A stretch of 64,000 nt of DNA, taken from the NCBI RefSeq assembly GCF_040529045.1, contig NZ_CP131914.1, positions 2,588,501-2,652,500 of the forward strand, given 5' to 3'. Below the pieces are notes generated by a model. It was not told the origin of the DNA and searched no databases. It worked only from the letters and a program-made list of their open reading frames with translations. A program made the translations under genes and the position numbers. Below, in pieces: positions 35,702-45,888 of the stretch. The stretch comes from Xanthomonas indica. GTDB lineage: Bacteria > Pseudomonadota > Gammaproteobacteria > Xanthomonadales > Xanthomonadaceae. Numbering within the stretch: the first letter of the stretch is position 1; each line of letters starts with the position of its first letter.

Positions 35702-37492
35702 ATGTCCGCTTACAAGATCACCGAACACAAGTACGACATGGTCGTGGTCGGCGCCGGCGGCGCCGGCCTGCGCGCGACCTTCGGCCTGGCCCAGAAGGGC
35801 CTGCAGACGGTCTGCCTGACCAAGGTCTTCCCGACCCGTTCGCACACCGTGGCCGCGCAGGGCGGCATCTCCGCCGCGCTCGGCAACATGGGCGAGGACG
35901 ACTGGCGCTACCACTTCTACGACACCATCAAGGGGTCGGACTGGCTGGGCGACCAGGACGCCATCGAATACATGTGCCGCGAGGCGATCCCGGCGATCAT
36001 CGAGCTGGAGCACTACGGCGTGCCGTTCAGCCGCACCGAGGACGGCAAGATCTACCAGCGCCCGTTCGGCGGCATGACCACCAAGTACGGCGAAGGCCCG
36101 TCCGCGCAGCGCACCTGCGCCGCCGCCGACCGCACCGGCCACGCCATGCTGCACACGCTGTACCAGCAGTCGCTGGCGCACAACGCGCGCTTCATGATCG
36201 AGTACTTCGCGCTCGACCTGATCTTCGACGAGGAAGGCGCCTGCCGCGGCGTGCTCGCCTTGGACATGGCCGAAGGCTCGCTGCACCTGTTCCGCGCCCA
36301 TGGCGTGGTGCTGGCCACCGGCGGCTACGGCCGCGCCTACTTCAGCGCCACCTCCGCGCACACCTGCACCGGCGACGGCGGCGGCCTGGTGATGCGTGCC
36401 GGCCTGCCGATGCAGGACATGGAGTTCGTGCAGTTCCACCCGACCGGCATCTACGGCGCCGGCTGCCTGATCACCGAAGGCGTGCGCGGCGAAGGCGGCA
36501 TCCTGCGCAACAGCAGCGGCGAGCGCTTCATGGAGCGCTACGCCCCGCACTACAAGGATCTGGCCTCGCGCGACGTGGTGTCGCGTTCGATGACCATCGA
36601 GATCCGCGAAGGCCGCGGCGTCGGCGAGCACAAGGACCACATCCTGCTCGACCTGACCCACCTCGGCCCGGGCGTGATCGACGACAAGCTGCCGGGTATC
36701 GCCGAGAGCGCGCGCATCTTCGCCGGCGTCGACGTGCACAAGCAGCCGATCCCGGTGATCCCGACCGTGCACTACAACATGGGCGGCATCCCGACCAACT
36801 ACCACGGCGAAGTGGTGCGCAAGGACGGCGACAACCCCGATGCGGTGGTGCCGGGTCTGTACGCGATCGGCGAGGCCGCCTGCGTGTCGGTGCACGGCGC
36901 CAACCGCCTGGGCTCCAACTCGCTGCTCGACCTGGTGGTGTTCGGCCGTGCCGTGGCCAACCGCTGCGCCGAGACGATCAAGACCGGTGCGCCGCACAAG
37001 GGCCTGCCGGGCGACGCCTGCGACAAGGCGCTGGGCCTGCTGGACAAGCTGCGCAACGCCAACGGCAGCACCCCGACCTCGGTGATCCGCGACAAGATGC
37101 AGCGCACCATGCAGTCGGACGCGGCCGTCTTCCGCACCAGCAAGACGCTGAAGGAAGGCGTGGACAAGATGGCCGACATCTTCGCCAGCTTCGAGGACGT
37201 CAAGGTCTCCGACCGCTCGCTGGTGTGGAATTCCGACCTGATCGAGACCTACGAGTTGAACAACCTGCTGCTCAATGCAGTGGCGACGATCAACTCGGCC
37301 GAACAGCGCAAGGAAAGCCGCGGCGCGCACGCCCACGAGGATTTCCCCGACCGCGACGACGTCAACTGGCAGAAGCACACGCTGGTCACCGTCGACGACA
37401 AGGGCCAGTGCAGCTTCGACTACCGCCCGGTGCACATGTACACGCTCAGCAAGGACGTGGACGTGGTGCCGCCGAAGCCGCGCGTTTACTGA
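35702..37492 (+). CDS. sdhA: Succinate dehydrogenase flavoprotein subunit
   Basis: SdhA oxidises succinate to fumarate at a covalently bound FAD. The 596 residues show the dinucleotide-binding motif [12 protein letters not shown] (about 14-25), the FAD-linked His in [10 protein letters not shown] (about 48), and the substrate-site HPTGIYGAG and [10 protein letters not shown] regions. Second in enzyme order after the membrane anchors and followed by sdhB across a repeat-filled 111-bp gap. Flavinylation is aided by SdhE, encoded further down. Confidence 0.98.
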   Translation: MSAYKITEHKYDMVVVGAGGAGLRATFGLAQKGLQTVCLTKVFPTRSHTVAAQGGISAALGNMGEDDWRYHFYDTIKGSDWLGDQDAIEYMCREAIPAIIELEHYGVPFSRTEDGKIYQRPFGGMTTKYGEGPSAQRTCAAADRTGHAMLHTLYQQSLAHNARFMIEYFALDLIFDEEGACRGVLALDMAEGSLHLFRAHGVVLATGGYGRAYFSATSAHTCTGDGGGLVMRAGLPMQDMEFVQFHPTGIYGAGCLITEGVRGEGGILRNSSGERFMERYAPHYKDLASRDVVSRSMTIEIREGRGVGEHKDHILLDLTHLGPGVIDDKLPGIAESARIFAGVDVHKQPIPVIPTVHYNMGGIPTNYHGEVVRKDGDNPDAVVPGLYAIGEAACVSVHGANRLGSNSLLDLVVFGRAVANRCAETIKTGAPHKGLPGDACDKALGLLDKLRNANGSTPTSVIRDKMQRTMQSDAAVFRTSKTLKEGVDKMADIFASFEDVKVSDRSLVWNSDLIETYELNNLLLNAVATINSAEQRKESRGAHAHEDFPDRDDVNWQKHTLVTVDDKGQCSFDYRPVHMYTLSKDVDVVPPKPRVY

Positions 37493-37499
37493 CCACAGC

Positions 37500-37594
37500 C
37501 GGGAAACGGGAGTAGGGAATCGGGAATCGAGAACAGCGCATGCGCTCTTCGCCCCCGCTTCCCATTCCCCATTCCCCAATCCCCATTCCCGGAT
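37500..37594. repeat. Inverted pair of GGGAATN heptamer arrays between sdhA and sdhB
   Basis: The forward array (37500-37530) and inverted array (37558-37592, attccccattccccaatccc and one more unit) enclose about 28 bp. It fills the sdhA-sdhB gap inside an operon and would form a long imperfect hairpin in the mRNA. Confidence 0.8.
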
Positions 37595-37603
37595 TTTAAA
37601 GCC

Positions 37604-38386
37604 ATGGCAGAGTTCACCCTCCCCAAGAATTCCAAGATCGGCAAGGGCAAGCACTTTCCCGCCAAGGGCGCGAAGAATGTGCGGACCTTCAAGGTCTACC
37701 GGTGGAATCCGGACGACGACAGCAACCCGCGGACCGACACCTACGAGGTGGATCTGGACGCGTGCGGCCCGATGGTCCTGGACGCGCTGATCAAGATCAA
37801 GAACGAGATCGACCCGACCCTGACCTTCCGCCGCTCGTGCCGCGAGGGCATCTGCGGGTCGTGCGCGATGAACATCGACGGCACCAACACGCTGGCCTGC
37901 ACCAAGGCGATCAGCGACTGCGGCAAGAAGGAAGTGCCGATCTACCCGCTGCCGCACATGAGCGTGGTCAAGGATCTGGTGCCGGACCTGACCCACTTCT
38001 ACGCGCAGTACGCCTCGATCAAGCCGTGGATCCGTACCCAGACCCCGCCGCCGCCGGACCGCGAGCGGCTGCAGTCGCCGGAAGACCGCAAGAAGCTCGA
38101 CGGCCTGTACGAGTGCATCCTGTGCGCGTGCTGCTCGACCAGCTGCCCGAGCTACTGGTGGAACGGCGAGCGTTACCTGGGTCCGGCGATCCTGCTGCAG
38201 GCCTACCGCTGGATCATCGACTCGCGCGACGAGGACACCGGTGCGCGCCTGGACGATCTGGAAGATCCGTTCAAGCTGTACCGCTGCCACACCATCATGA
38301 ACTGCGCGCGGACCTGTCCGAAGGGGCTGAACCCGGCGCTGGCCATCGCCGAGATCAAGAAGCTGATGATGGCGCGCCGCGCCTGA
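37604..38386 (+). CDS. sdhB: Succinate dehydrogenase iron-sulfur subunit
   Basis: SdhB passes electrons from FAD to quinone. The 260 residues contain the three cluster motifs: [12 protein letters not shown] (2Fe-2S), [16 protein letters not shown] (4Fe-4S, 3Fe-4S) and [18 protein letters not shown]. The N-terminal [20 protein letters not shown] is the extended version seen in Xanthomonadales and alphaproteobacteria. Confidence 0.98.
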   Translation: MAEFTLPKNSKIGKGKHFPAKGAKNVRTFKVYRWNPDDDSNPRTDTYEVDLDACGPMVLDALIKIKNEIDPTLTFRRSCREGICGSCAMNIDGTNTLACTKAISDCGKKEVPIYPLPHMSVVKDLVPDLTHFYAQYASIKPWIRTQTPPPPDRERLQSPEDRKKLDGLYECILCACCSTSCPSYWWNGERYLGPAILLQAYRWIIDSRDEDTGARLDDLEDPFKLYRCHTIMNCARTCPKGLNPALAIAEIKKLMMARRA

Positions 38387-38430
38387 TCGCAGCGGCGCAC
38401 GTTCCAAGCGGCGGGCCTGCCCGCCGACCG

Positions 38431-38461
38431 CGCGGCACCGGCTTTCGGGTTCGGTGCCGCG
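38431..38461 (+). terminator. Possible terminator hairpin after sdhB
   Basis: CGCGGCACCG pairs with CGGTGCCGCG around an 11-nt loop and is followed by TTCGTTTTC. The T-tract is interrupted, so termination may be only partial before sdhE. Confidence 0.5.
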
Positions 38462-38513
38462 TTCGTTTTCGGCGGCTGCCGTGCGGCGCCGTCCCCAGGC
38501 AAGGGCGCATGCG

Positions 38514-38762
38514 ATGGACGAGACCACCGAACTGAAGAAGCTGCGCTGGCGCTGCCGGCGCGGCATGCGCGAACTGGACCAGTTGTTCGGCCGCTACCTG
38601 GACCGGCGCTGGGCGCAGGCTTCCGAAGACGAGCGCGGGGTTTTCCTATACCTGCTCGATTGCGAGGACGATAAGTTGTGGCGCTGGTTCATGGGCTACG
38701 AGGCCTGTCCCGATGCACGCGCCGCCGATCTCATCGCTTCCATCCGCGCCATGCCGGCTTGA
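38514..38762 (+). CDS. sdhE: FAD assembly factor SdhE
   Basis: SdhE promotes covalent flavinylation of SdhA. The 82-residue DUF339 protein carries the essential RGxxE motif as RRGMREL, plus the [15 protein letters not shown] region typical of the family. It follows sdhB by about 127 bp and its 3' end overlaps the next gene by 50 bp. Confidence 0.95.
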   Translation: MDETTELKKLRWRCRRGMRELDQLFGRYLDRRWAQASEDERGVFLYLLDCEDDKLWRWFMGYEACPDARAADLIASIRAMPA

Positions 38763-39165
38763 CTGGCGCCCCTCGCGCCGGCTGCTGGCCGCGCTGACCC
38801 TGCTCGGCGCGCTGGCGCCGCTGGCGCTGCTCGGTTCCGACCTGCCGCCACACCTGGCCTGGCCGGCCGCCGCGCTGGCGCTGCTGTACGCGGTGTGGCT
38901 GCTGCGCCGCGAGGCCGGGCGGGCGCCGCGCACGCTGGTGCTTCCTGCCGGCGCCGGTGCGCCCAGCGTCGACGGCGCGGCGGTGAACGACCTGCAGGTC
39001 GCCTGGCGCGGGCCGCTGGCGTTCGTGCGCTGGCGCGATGCGCAGGGGCGCACCCAGCGCCTGGCGTGGTGGCCGGACACGCTGCCGCCGGCGGCACGAC
39101 GTGAACTGCGTCTGGCCGCTTCGGCCCATGCCGCTTCGTCTGCGCCGCCGCAAATGGCACCATAG
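38713..39165 (+). CDS. Small membrane protein, probably YgfX-like
   Basis: The 150-residue protein has a short N-terminal tail, two close transmembrane segments ([20 protein letters not shown] and [15 protein letters not shown]) and a small C-terminal beta-rich domain ([20 protein letters not shown]). This is the topology of YgfX (CptA), which directly follows sdhE (ygfY) in E. coli. Sequence similarity is not strong enough to be sure. Its start lies 50 bp inside sdhE in another frame, so it is probably translationally coupled. Confidence 0.72.
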   Translation: MHAPPISSLPSAPCRLDWRPSRRLLAALTLLGALAPLALLGSDLPPHLAWPAAALALLYAVWLLRREAGRAPRTLVLPAGAGAPSVDGAAVNDLQVAWRGPLAFVRWRDAQGRTQRLAWWPDTLPPAARRELRLAASAHAASSAPPQMAP

Positions 39166-39188
39166 CGCTCCCTGGATGGTGGCTGCGC

Positions 39189-40433
39189 ATGTTCAAACCC
39201 TTACCCGTGGCCATCGGCCTGCGCTATCTGCGCGCCAAGCGCCGCAATAATTTCATCTCCTTCATCTCCATGGCCTCGATCCTCGGCATCGCGCTGGGCG
39301 TGACCGTGCTGATTACCACCCTGGCGGTGATGAGCGGCTTCCAGAAGGAGATCCGCGACCGCCTGCTGCAGATGGCCGCGCACGCCACGGTCAGCGCGCA
39401 GGGCGCGCCGATGGAGGACTGGCAGCACGCGGTGGACGTGGCCATGCGCGACAAGCGCGTCGCCGGCGCCGCGCCCTACGTCGAGGAAGAGGCGCTGCTG
39501 ACCGGCCAGCGCAACCAGCCGGCGATCGTCCGCGGCATCCTGCCCAAGGAAGAGGCCAAGGTCTCGGTGCTGGCGCAGAAGATGAAGCAGGGCTCGGTCG
39601 ACAGCCTGACCCCGGGTTCGTACAACATCCTGCTCGGCCAGGAGCTGGCGCTGTGGCTGGGCGTGGGCGTGGGCGACAAGGTGGTGGTGATGCTCGGCGA
39701 GCCGCAGGCCAGCCCGATGGGCATGGTGCCGCGCTACAAGCGCTTCACCGTCAGCGGCATCTTCGAGGCCGGCTACAACGAGATCGACCGCGGCCTGGCG
39801 GTGACCAGCATGCCGGACCTGCAGCGGGTGCTGCGCATGGGCGACGGCGTCACCGGCGTGCGCCTGAAGCTGTACGACATGGACCAGGCCTGGAACGTGG
39901 CGCGCGACCTGGCGCTGAACCTGCACGGCCCGTACATGGTCAGCGACTGGACCCGCGAGAACGCCAACCTGTACCAGTCGCTGAAGATGGAAAAGACGGT
40001 GATGGGCATCCTGCTGTCGCTGATCATCGCGATGGGCGCGTTCAACCTGGTGTCCTCGCAGGTGATGCTGGTGACCGACAAGCAGGCCGACATCGCCATC
40101 CTGCGCACGCTGGGATTGAGCCCGGGCGGGGTGATGCAGGTGTTCATGGTGCAGGGCACGCTGATCGGCGTGATCGGCACCGTCGCCGGCGTGATCGGCG
40201 GCATCGTGCTGACGCTCAACCTGGAGCGGATCCTGGCCGGCATCGAGGCGGTGTTCAACATCAAGCTGCTGCCCGAGGACGTCTACTACATCACCGGCTT
40301 GCCCACCGACATGCAGCCGCACGACGTCATGGTGATCACCATCGTGGCGCTGCTGATGAGCTTCCTGGCCACGCTGTACCCGGCCTGGCGCGCGGCGCGC
40401 ACGCAGCCGGCGGAGGCGCTGCGCTATGAATGA
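39189..40433 (+). CDS. lolC: Lipoprotein-releasing ABC transporter permease LolC/LolE
   Basis: The permease of the Lol complex detaches outer-membrane lipoproteins from the inner membrane and passes them to LolA. The 414 residues have one N-terminal and three C-terminal membrane helices with a large periplasmic domain between; [20 protein letters not shown] and [20 protein letters not shown] are family hallmarks. Only one permease gene is present, so it may act as a homodimer (LolF type). It overlaps lolD by 8 nt. Confidence 0.96.
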   Translation: MFKPLPVAIGLRYLRAKRRNNFISFISMASILGIALGVTVLITTLAVMSGFQKEIRDRLLQMAAHATVSAQGAPMEDWQHAVDVAMRDKRVAGAAPYVEEEALLTGQRNQPAIVRGILPKEEAKVSVLAQKMKQGSVDSLTPGSYNILLGQELALWLGVGVGDKVVVMLGEPQASPMGMVPRYKRFTVSGIFEAGYNEIDRGLAVTSMPDLQRVLRMGDGVTGVRLKLYDMDQAWNVARDLALNLHGPYMVSDWTRENANLYQSLKMEKTVMGILLSLIIAMGAFNLVSSQVMLVTDKQADIAILRTLGLSPGGVMQVFMVQGTLIGVIGTVAGVIGGIVLTLNLERILAGIEAVFNIKLLPEDVYYITGLPTDMQPHDVMVITIVALLMSFLATLYPAWRAARTQPAEALRYE

Positions 40434-41178
40434 GGGCCGGGAATCGGGAATGGGGAATCGGGAGTCGGGAATGCAGAAGCCACAAGCGGACGCGGCGATC
40501 CGCGCCGAAGGCCTGGCCAAGACCTACGCCGAAGGCAAGATGCGCACGCCGGTGTTCGACGGGCTGGAGCTGAGCGTGGCCGCCGGCGAGACCGTGGCCA
40601 TCGTCGGCGCGTCCGGTGCCGGCAAGAGCACCTTGCTGCACCTGCTCGGCGGCCTCGACGTGCCGACCTCCGGCGAGGTCTACGTGGCGGGGCAGCGCAT
40701 GTCGGCGTTGACCGACGCGGCGCGCGGGCAGTTGCGCAACCGCTCGCTGGGCTTCGTCTACCAGTTCCATCACCTGCTGCCCGAATTCACCGCGCTGGAG
40801 AACGTGATGATGCCGGTGCTGCTGGGCGGCGCGGCGATGTCCGATGCCGACGCGCGCGCACGTGCGCTGCTGGAATCGGTGGGCCTGGGTCATCGCCTGG
40901 AGCACAAGCCGGGCGAACTGTCCGGCGGCGAACGCCAGCGCGCCGCGGTGGCGCGTGCCCTGGTCAATCGCCCGGCCTGCGTGCTCGGCGACGAGCCGAC
41001 CGGCAACCTCGACGACAAGACCGCGGCCAACGTGTTCGCGCTGATGCTCGAACTCAACCGCGCGCAGGGCACCAGCCTGGTCCTGGTCACCCACGACCGC
41101 AGCCTGGCGCGCAAGCTGGACCGTGTGCTGGAACTGCACCAGGGCAAGCTGCGCGAACTGGCGCCTGCGGACGTGTGA
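40426..41178 (+). CDS. lolD: Lipoprotein-releasing ABC transporter ATPase LolD
   Basis: LolD powers lipoprotein release. The 250 residues include Walker [14 protein letters not shown], signature [15 protein letters not shown], Walker B ([13 protein letters not shown]) and the LolD motif [20 protein letters not shown]. The start at 40426 gives [16 protein letters not shown], whose first 16 residues are encoded by a heptamer repeat array, so the original start may instead be the Met at 40471 ([20 protein letters not shown]). Confidence 0.95.
   Translation: MNEGRESGMGNRESGMQKPQADAAIRAEGLAKTYAEGKMRTPVFDGLELSVAAGETVAIVGASGAGKSTLLHLLGGLDVPTSGEVYVAGQRMSALTDAARGQLRNRSLGFVYQFHHLLPEFTALENVMMPVLLGGAAMSDADARARALLESVGLGHRLEHKPGELSGGERQRAAVARALVNRPACVLGDEPTGNLDDKTAANVFALMLELNRAQGTSLVLVTHDRSLARKLDRVLELHQGKLRELAPADV
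40433..40472. repeat. GGGAATN array at the lolC/lolD junction
   Basis: Forward heptamers (gggccgggaatcgggaatgg onward) lie exactly over the start of lolD, where they are read as [12 protein letters not shown] if translation begins at the first ATG. Confidence 0.85.
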
Positions 41179-42000
41179 ACGAGCGCGGTGGCGGCCGCAT
41201 GTGCCGCCGTCTTGCATGTTCTCGGGCAGGATCGCGGCCTGAGGTCGCGAGCCGCTGAAGTCTGGTGCATGCGGGGCCGGGCGTGACAGCTTGGCTTGCT
41301 GTGCAGCGCTCGGGGTCACGACAAGAGCAGTGTCCTGCGACCCGGTGCAGTGTGCGTCGGGACTGAAGCCCCTCCCACAGTGCACATCGCCGCTTCGCCA
41401 AGCGGTGAAGCGACGCCAGGCGCGACGAACGAGGCCGCGAGCCGCAGTGGCTTCACTGCATCTGCCGACGCCAAAGAGCCTCGGACAGGCGAAAGCACCT
41501 CGTCGCAAGCGCCCCGTAGGAGCGGCTTCAGCCGCGACGAACCAAGTCGGAGAACCCGACGTTTCAGTGCGCGATCCGCAACCACCTTTCCCTGTCGCGA
41601 AACTGGCCGTCGCGGTACGTTTCTGGGCGTGACTCCGAGGCACATCTAATCGCTTTCTTTCGCCCTAGGTGGCGAGACACACCATTGCCTCGTAGGAGCG
41701 GCTGCGGTCGCGACGGTGCGTCATCGGTAGAGCCTGTCGCGGCTGAAGCCGCTCCTACACGTGCACCCCACGTAGGAGCGGCTTCAGCCGCGACGAACGG
41801 AGTCGGCACGTCGCCGGCCTTCGTTGCTGTCGGCACCGAAACCCTCGCACAGCAGCCCTGCAAACGCGCCGCCGCGGTCATGCCGCGGATGTCCCTACAA
41901 CGGCGACCGTCCTGCAGCGCATCGCATGCGCCGTAGGGCGGCAACCTTTCGGATTGCCGCGTTCCCGCTGCCGAGACGACTCCTCATCCGGTCGCGCGGC
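41179..42000. repeat. 822-bp REP-rich region without genes
   Basis: It holds at least four copies of the GTAGGAGCGGCTTCAGCC element: forward at 41516-41539, 41692-41715 and 41772-41795, reverse at 41735-41758. A copy of the related GGGACTGAAGCCCCTCCCAC unit lies at about 41355-41375. The remaining bases show no open frame with coding character. Confidence 0.8.
41692..41758. repeat. 67-nt paired REP (hairpin unit)
   Basis: A forward REP and an inverted REP face each other and could fold into one long stem. The total length, 67 nt, equals that of the paired unit at 49746-49812, suggesting a defined mobile unit (BIME-like). Confidence 0.8.
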
Positions 42001-43065
42001 TCAGGGAATCACCCGCTGCGCACGCAGCCGCGTGAACAGTTCCAGGAACGAGGCGCGGCTGTCGTAGTAGCCGAGGAAGCCCAGGTCGCGGCTCTTGGTC
42101 ATGTCGTTGACGCATTCGATCTCGCGGCCGAGGTCGGCATCGGTGTGCCACCACGACGCGAGCTGGTTCACGTCCGCCTGTACCAGCCCATGGCGCTCGG
42201 CGATCTCGCGCCACAGGGCCGGCGCGGTGTCCTGCAGACGCGCTTGCAGCGGCATCGGTGCCTCCGGATAGGGCGCCGGCTGCAGGCCGAAGAACGCGGC
42301 GATCTCGCCCCACATCCAGCGCCAGCGGAACACGTCGCCGTTGACCGTGTTGAAGGCCTGGTTGCGCGCGGCCGGATTGGTCGCGGCCCAGGCCAGCTGG
42401 CGGCCGAGCAGGCCGGCGTCGGTGAGGTCGGTGAGGCTGTCCCACTGCGCGCGCGAACCGGGGAACACGAACGGCTGCCCGGTGTGCTTGCACAACGTCG
42501 CATACACCGCCAGGGTCACGCCCATGTTCATCGCATTGCTGCCGTTGGCCTGGCCGATCATGGTGTGCGAGCGGTGCACGCTCCAGCCGAAGCCGTGGCG
42601 CGCGGCGGCGTCGAACAGCAGGTCTTCCAGCGTGTAGTAGAAATTCTCGCCCGGTTGCCGCGGCTCGCTCTCGCGGAACGGCGTCTCCGCCTTGCCGCTG
42701 CCGTAGTGCTCGAACGAGCCCAGGTAGTGCTTGGTGCCGGTCACCAGCGCCATGTGCTGCAGCGGCGCGCCGTCCAGGCCTTCGCACAGATGCCGCAACA
42801 TCGCGCCGTTGGCGGCGACGTTCTCCTTCTCGGTGTCGCGCCGGGTCCAGGTGCAGAAGAACACGTGGGTGATCGGCAGCCCGCGCAGCGCGGCCACGGT
42901 GGCCTCGCGGTCGAGCAGATCGGCCGCCACCGGGATCACGCCTTCCTGCGGCACCGGGCGGCGCGCCAGCCCGTAGACGGTCCAGCCGTCGGCGACCAGC
43001 ACGTTGGCGAGGTTGTAGCCGGAGATGCCGGTGACTCCGACGATCAGTGCAATGCCCTTGCGCAT
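42001..43065 (-). CDS. SDR oxidoreductase, progesterone 5-beta-reductase / iridoid synthase-like (PRISE)
   Basis: This 354-residue NAD(P)-dependent enzyme has the PRISE-specific nucleotide motif GVTGISG (about 10-16), VFFCTWTRRDTEKEN, and NFYYTLEDLLFD with the catalytic-type Tyr. The family reduces enone C=C bonds; plant members act on progesterone or iridoid precursors, and bacterial substrates are mostly unknown. TAAGGAG lies 7 nt before the chosen ATG and rules out the upstream ATG at 43092. It stands alone on the strand opposite to its neighbours, next to a REP-rich gap, which suggests insertion. Confidence 0.88.
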   Translation of the reverse strand: MRKGIALIVGVTGISGYNLANVLVADGWTVYGLARRPVPQEGVIPVAADLLDREATVAALRGLPITHVFFCTWTRRDTEKENVAANGAMLRHLCEGLDGAPLQHMALVTGTKHYLGSFEHYGSGKAETPFRESEPRQPGENFYYTLEDLLFDAAARHGFGWSVHRSHTMIGQANGSNAMNMGVTLAVYATLCKHTGQPFVFPGSRAQWDSLTDLTDAGLLGRQLAWAATNPAARNQAFNTVNGDVFRWRWMWGEIAAFFGLQPAPYPEAPMPLQARLQDTAPALWREIAERHGLVQADVNQLASWWHTDADLGREIECVNDMTKSRDLGFLGYYDSRASFLELFTRLRAQRVIP

Positions 43066-43323
43066 GCGCGCACTCCTTACGACGTTGGGCACCGCACCAT
43101 AGGCGCCCGCCGATGAAGCTGCGGCGAACTTCGCCGGGACTGTGACGCGGCGTGCACCCAGGCCTTAGGCAAATTCTGACGCAGTCCCCCGGCGTAGACC
43201 GATGGCCCGCGTCGAGCCGCGATGCGACGCTGGCGTGGCGAACGCGATGGCAGTGCACGATGCGGATGTCAGCGCGGACGTTGTTGCTGTTTCCGATCTG
43301 CCGATGCCAAGGAGGGCAAGTAG

Positions 43324-45888
43324 ATGCATCGCTCTGCAGAAGCCGTGCCGCGCCCAGACGCCGGTGGCGTTGACACTGGCGCTGGCGCCTCGGGCTGGCC
43401 GGCCCTGGCGCCGTTGGGTGCTGCGGTCGCCGCCAGCCTCGCCGCCGGCGTGCTGGCCGCGCTGTGGTTGCCGCGCCTGCCGCCTTGGCCGCTGGCCTTT
43501 GCGCTCCTGCTCGCCGGAGCGGTGCTGTACGTGGCAGCACCGCGCTGGCGCTGGCTGGGGGCGTTCGCGATCGGCGCCGGCTGGCTGGCGCTGGTCGCCG
43601 GCGTGGTGCTGGCGCGGCAGTTGCCGGCCGACTGGGAAAAGCGCGTGGTCACCGTCCGTGGCCAGGTGGTGGAACTGCCGCAGGCGGAGACCCGGCGCAC
43701 CCGCTTCCTGTTCCGCGTGGAGGCCGATGCGGCGCAGCCGGCGCCGTTGCGCGGGCGTTTGCTGCAACTGGCGTGGTACGACGACTTCGGTACGCATCAA
43801 GCCGGGCCGCGCAGCGCCCTGCGCGCCGGCGCGCGCTGGCAGCTGCAGGTGCGCCTGCGCGCGCCGCGCGGCTTGAGCAATCCCGGCGGCTTCGACGCCG
43901 AAGCCTACGCGCTGGCGCAGCGGATCAGCGCCAGCGGCTACGTGGTGGCGCCGCATGCGGCAGCGCCACTGGCGCCGGGGCAGGGCATCGACGCCTGGCG
44001 TGCGGGCATGTCCGCGCGCATCGCCGCGGCCGTGCCGCAGGCCTCGGCGCGCTTCGTGCAGGCACTGGCGCTGGGCGATACGCGGCGGCTGGACGATCGC
44101 GACTGGCGCATCCTGCGTGCCGCCGGCCTGACCCATCTCATCGCCATCTCGGGCTTCCACGTCGGGCTGGTGGCCGGCGCCTTCGCCTTGCTCGGCGGCG
44201 GCCTGTGGCGGCTGTGGCCGCAACTGGGCCGCCATTGGCCGCGCCGCCAGGCCGCGGCCGCGCTGGCGCTGCTCGGTGCCGGCGGCTACACCCTGGTGTC
44301 GGGCATGGCCCTGCCGACCGTGCGCACCGCCCTGATGATCGCGGTGGTGGTCGCGGCGCGGCTGTGGCGGCGGCCGGTGCGGGTGGTCGACGCGTTGGCG
44401 CTGGCGGCCATCGCCATGCTGCTTTGCGACCCGCTGGCGGTGCTCTCGGCCGGCTTCTGGCTGAGCTTCCTCGGTGTCGCCTGGCTGGCCTGGTGCATGC
44501 CCGAGGCCGGTCGCGGCTGGCGGGAGACGCTGCGCAGCTTCCTGACCGCGCAGGGCGTGGCCACGGTCGGCCTGCTGCCGGTGAGCACGATGCTGTTCGG
44601 GCAGGCGTCGCTGGTCGGGCCGCTGGCCAATCTGCTGGCGATCCCGTGGTGGAGCCTGGTGGTGGTGCCGCTGGCCCTGCTCGGCACCGCGGCGGAGGCA
44701 CTGCATGCCGGCGCGGGCGTCTGGCTGTGGCGGCTGGCCGCCGCCTGTTTCGACCTGACCTGGCCGTGGTTCGTCGCCCTGGGCGAAAGCCGCTTCGCGT
44801 TGCACTGGCTGCCGGAGGCGCGCGGCTGGGCGCTGCCGCTGGCCCTGCTGGGCGCGTTCTGGCTGCTGCTGCCGCGCGCCGTGCCGGGCAAGCCGCTGGC
44901 CGCGCTGCTGTGGCTGCCGTTGCTGTGGCCACCGCTGGAGCGGCCGCGACAGGGCGAGGTCGATCTGGTGATGTTCGACGTGGGGCAGGGGCTGTCCTTG
45001 CTGGTGCGCACCGCGCATCACCAGGTGCTGTACGACGCCGGGCCGGCGGTCGAGGACGGCTACGACGCCGGCGAGCGCGTGGTGGTGCCGGCGCTGCACG
45101 CGCTCGGCGTGGCGCGGCTGGATCGCGCGGTGATCAGTCATGGCGACAACGACCACGCCGGCGGCCTGGCTGCGGTGCGCGCGGCGTTGCCGATCGGCCT
45201 GGTTCAGGCCCCCGCCGGCGCGCCGTTGCCGGTGGACCGGGCCTGCGTGGCCGGCGAGGCCTGGGAGTGGGATGGAGTGCGTTTCCGGTTCCTGCATCCG
45301 ACGCCGCACTTTCCCTATCTGCGCAACGAGTCCAGTTGCGTCCTGCGCGTGGAGACTGCGCACGGTGCGCTGTTGCTGGCCGGCGACATCGGCGATGTGG
45401 TCGAGCGCAAGCTGCTGCGCGAGGCGCCGCAGGCGCTGCGCGCCGACGTGGTGGTGGCGCCGCACCACGGCAGCGCGCATTCCTCGCAGCCGGCCTTCGT
45501 CACCGCCACCGGCGCACGGCTGGTGCTGGTCTCGGCGGCCTACGGCAATCGCTTCGGCCATCCGCATCCGGGCGTGGTGGCGCGTTGGCAGGCGGCCGGG
45601 GCCGAAGTCGTCGGCACCCCGCAGGGCGGGGCGCTGCGCGTGTGGCTGGGGCGCGCCGGCCTGCAACTGCGCGAGCGGCGGCCCTGGCGGGCGCGGCTGT
45701 GGGATGCGGCGGAGCGGGCGCGGACGGCTGCTATCCTATCGGCCAGTGAACGAACGGCCGAGCGTGCCGGAGGATTGCGACGTGTGGGAACTGGTCAAGG
45801 CCGGTGGCTGGCCGATGGTGCCGTTGCTGCTGTTGGGCGTGGTCGCGCTGGCGATCGTCCTGGAGCGGTTCTGGAGCCTGCGCCGTAG
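43324..45888 (+). CDS. comEC: DNA internalization competence protein ComEC/Rec2
   Basis: ComEC forms the inner-membrane channel for single-stranded DNA uptake. The 854 residues comprise an N-terminal membrane segment and OB-fold (VVTVRGQVVELPQAETRRTR), a multi-helix competence domain (HLIAISGFHVGLVAGAFALL; GMALPTVRTALMI) and a C-terminal metallo-beta-lactamase-like domain with ISHGDNDHAGG and VVAPHHGSAHS. AAGGAGG lies 8 nt before the ATG. The last 36 or so residues are encoded inside exbB in another frame and look like read-through rather than conserved sequence. Confidence 0.95.
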   Translation: MHRSAEAVPRPDAGGVDTGAGASGWPALAPLGAAVAASLAAGVLAALWLPRLPPWPLAFALLLAGAVLYVAAPRWRWLGAFAIGAGWLALVAGVVLARQLPADWEKRVVTVRGQVVELPQAETRRTRFLFRVEADAAQPAPLRGRLLQLAWYDDFGTHQAGPRSALRAGARWQLQVRLRAPRGLSNPGGFDAEAYALAQRISASGYVVAPHAAAPLAPGQGIDAWRAGMSARIAAAVPQASARFVQALALGDTRRLDDRDWRILRAAGLTHLIAISGFHVGLVAGAFALLGGGLWRLWPQLGRHWPRRQAAAALALLGAGGYTLVSGMALPTVRTALMIAVVVAARLWRRPVRVVDALALAAIAMLLCDPLAVLSAGFWLSFLGVAWLAWCMPEAGRGWRETLRSFLTAQGVATVGLLPVSTMLFGQASLVGPLANLLAIPWWSLVVVPLALLGTAAEALHAGAGVWLWRLAAACFDLTWPWFVALGESRFALHWLPEARGWALPLALLGAFWLLLPRAVPGKPLAALLWLPLLWPPLERPRQGEVDLVMFDVGQGLSLLVRTAHHQVLYDAGPAVEDGYDAGERVVVPALHALGVARLDRAVISHGDNDHAGGLAAVRAALPIGLVQAPAGAPLPVDRACVAGEAWEWDGVRFRFLHPTPHFPYLRNESSCVLRVETAHGALLLAGDIGDVVERKLLREAPQALRADVVVAPHHGSAHSSQPAFVTATGARLVLVSAAYGNRFGHPHPGVVARWQAAGAEVVGTPQGGALRVWLGRAGLQLRERRPWRARLWDAAERARTAAILSASERTAERAGGLRRVGTGQGRWLADGAVAAVGRGRAGDRPGAVLEPAP

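Noticed and set aside
35258-38566. 1102-codon minus-strand open frame opposite sdhD-sdhA-sdhB
   Set aside because: Antisense shadow of the succinate dehydrogenase genes.
41179-42000. CRISPR array suspected from repeated units
   Set aside because: Repeats are palindromic REPs in both orientations with irregular spacing, no unique equal-length spacers and no cas genes.
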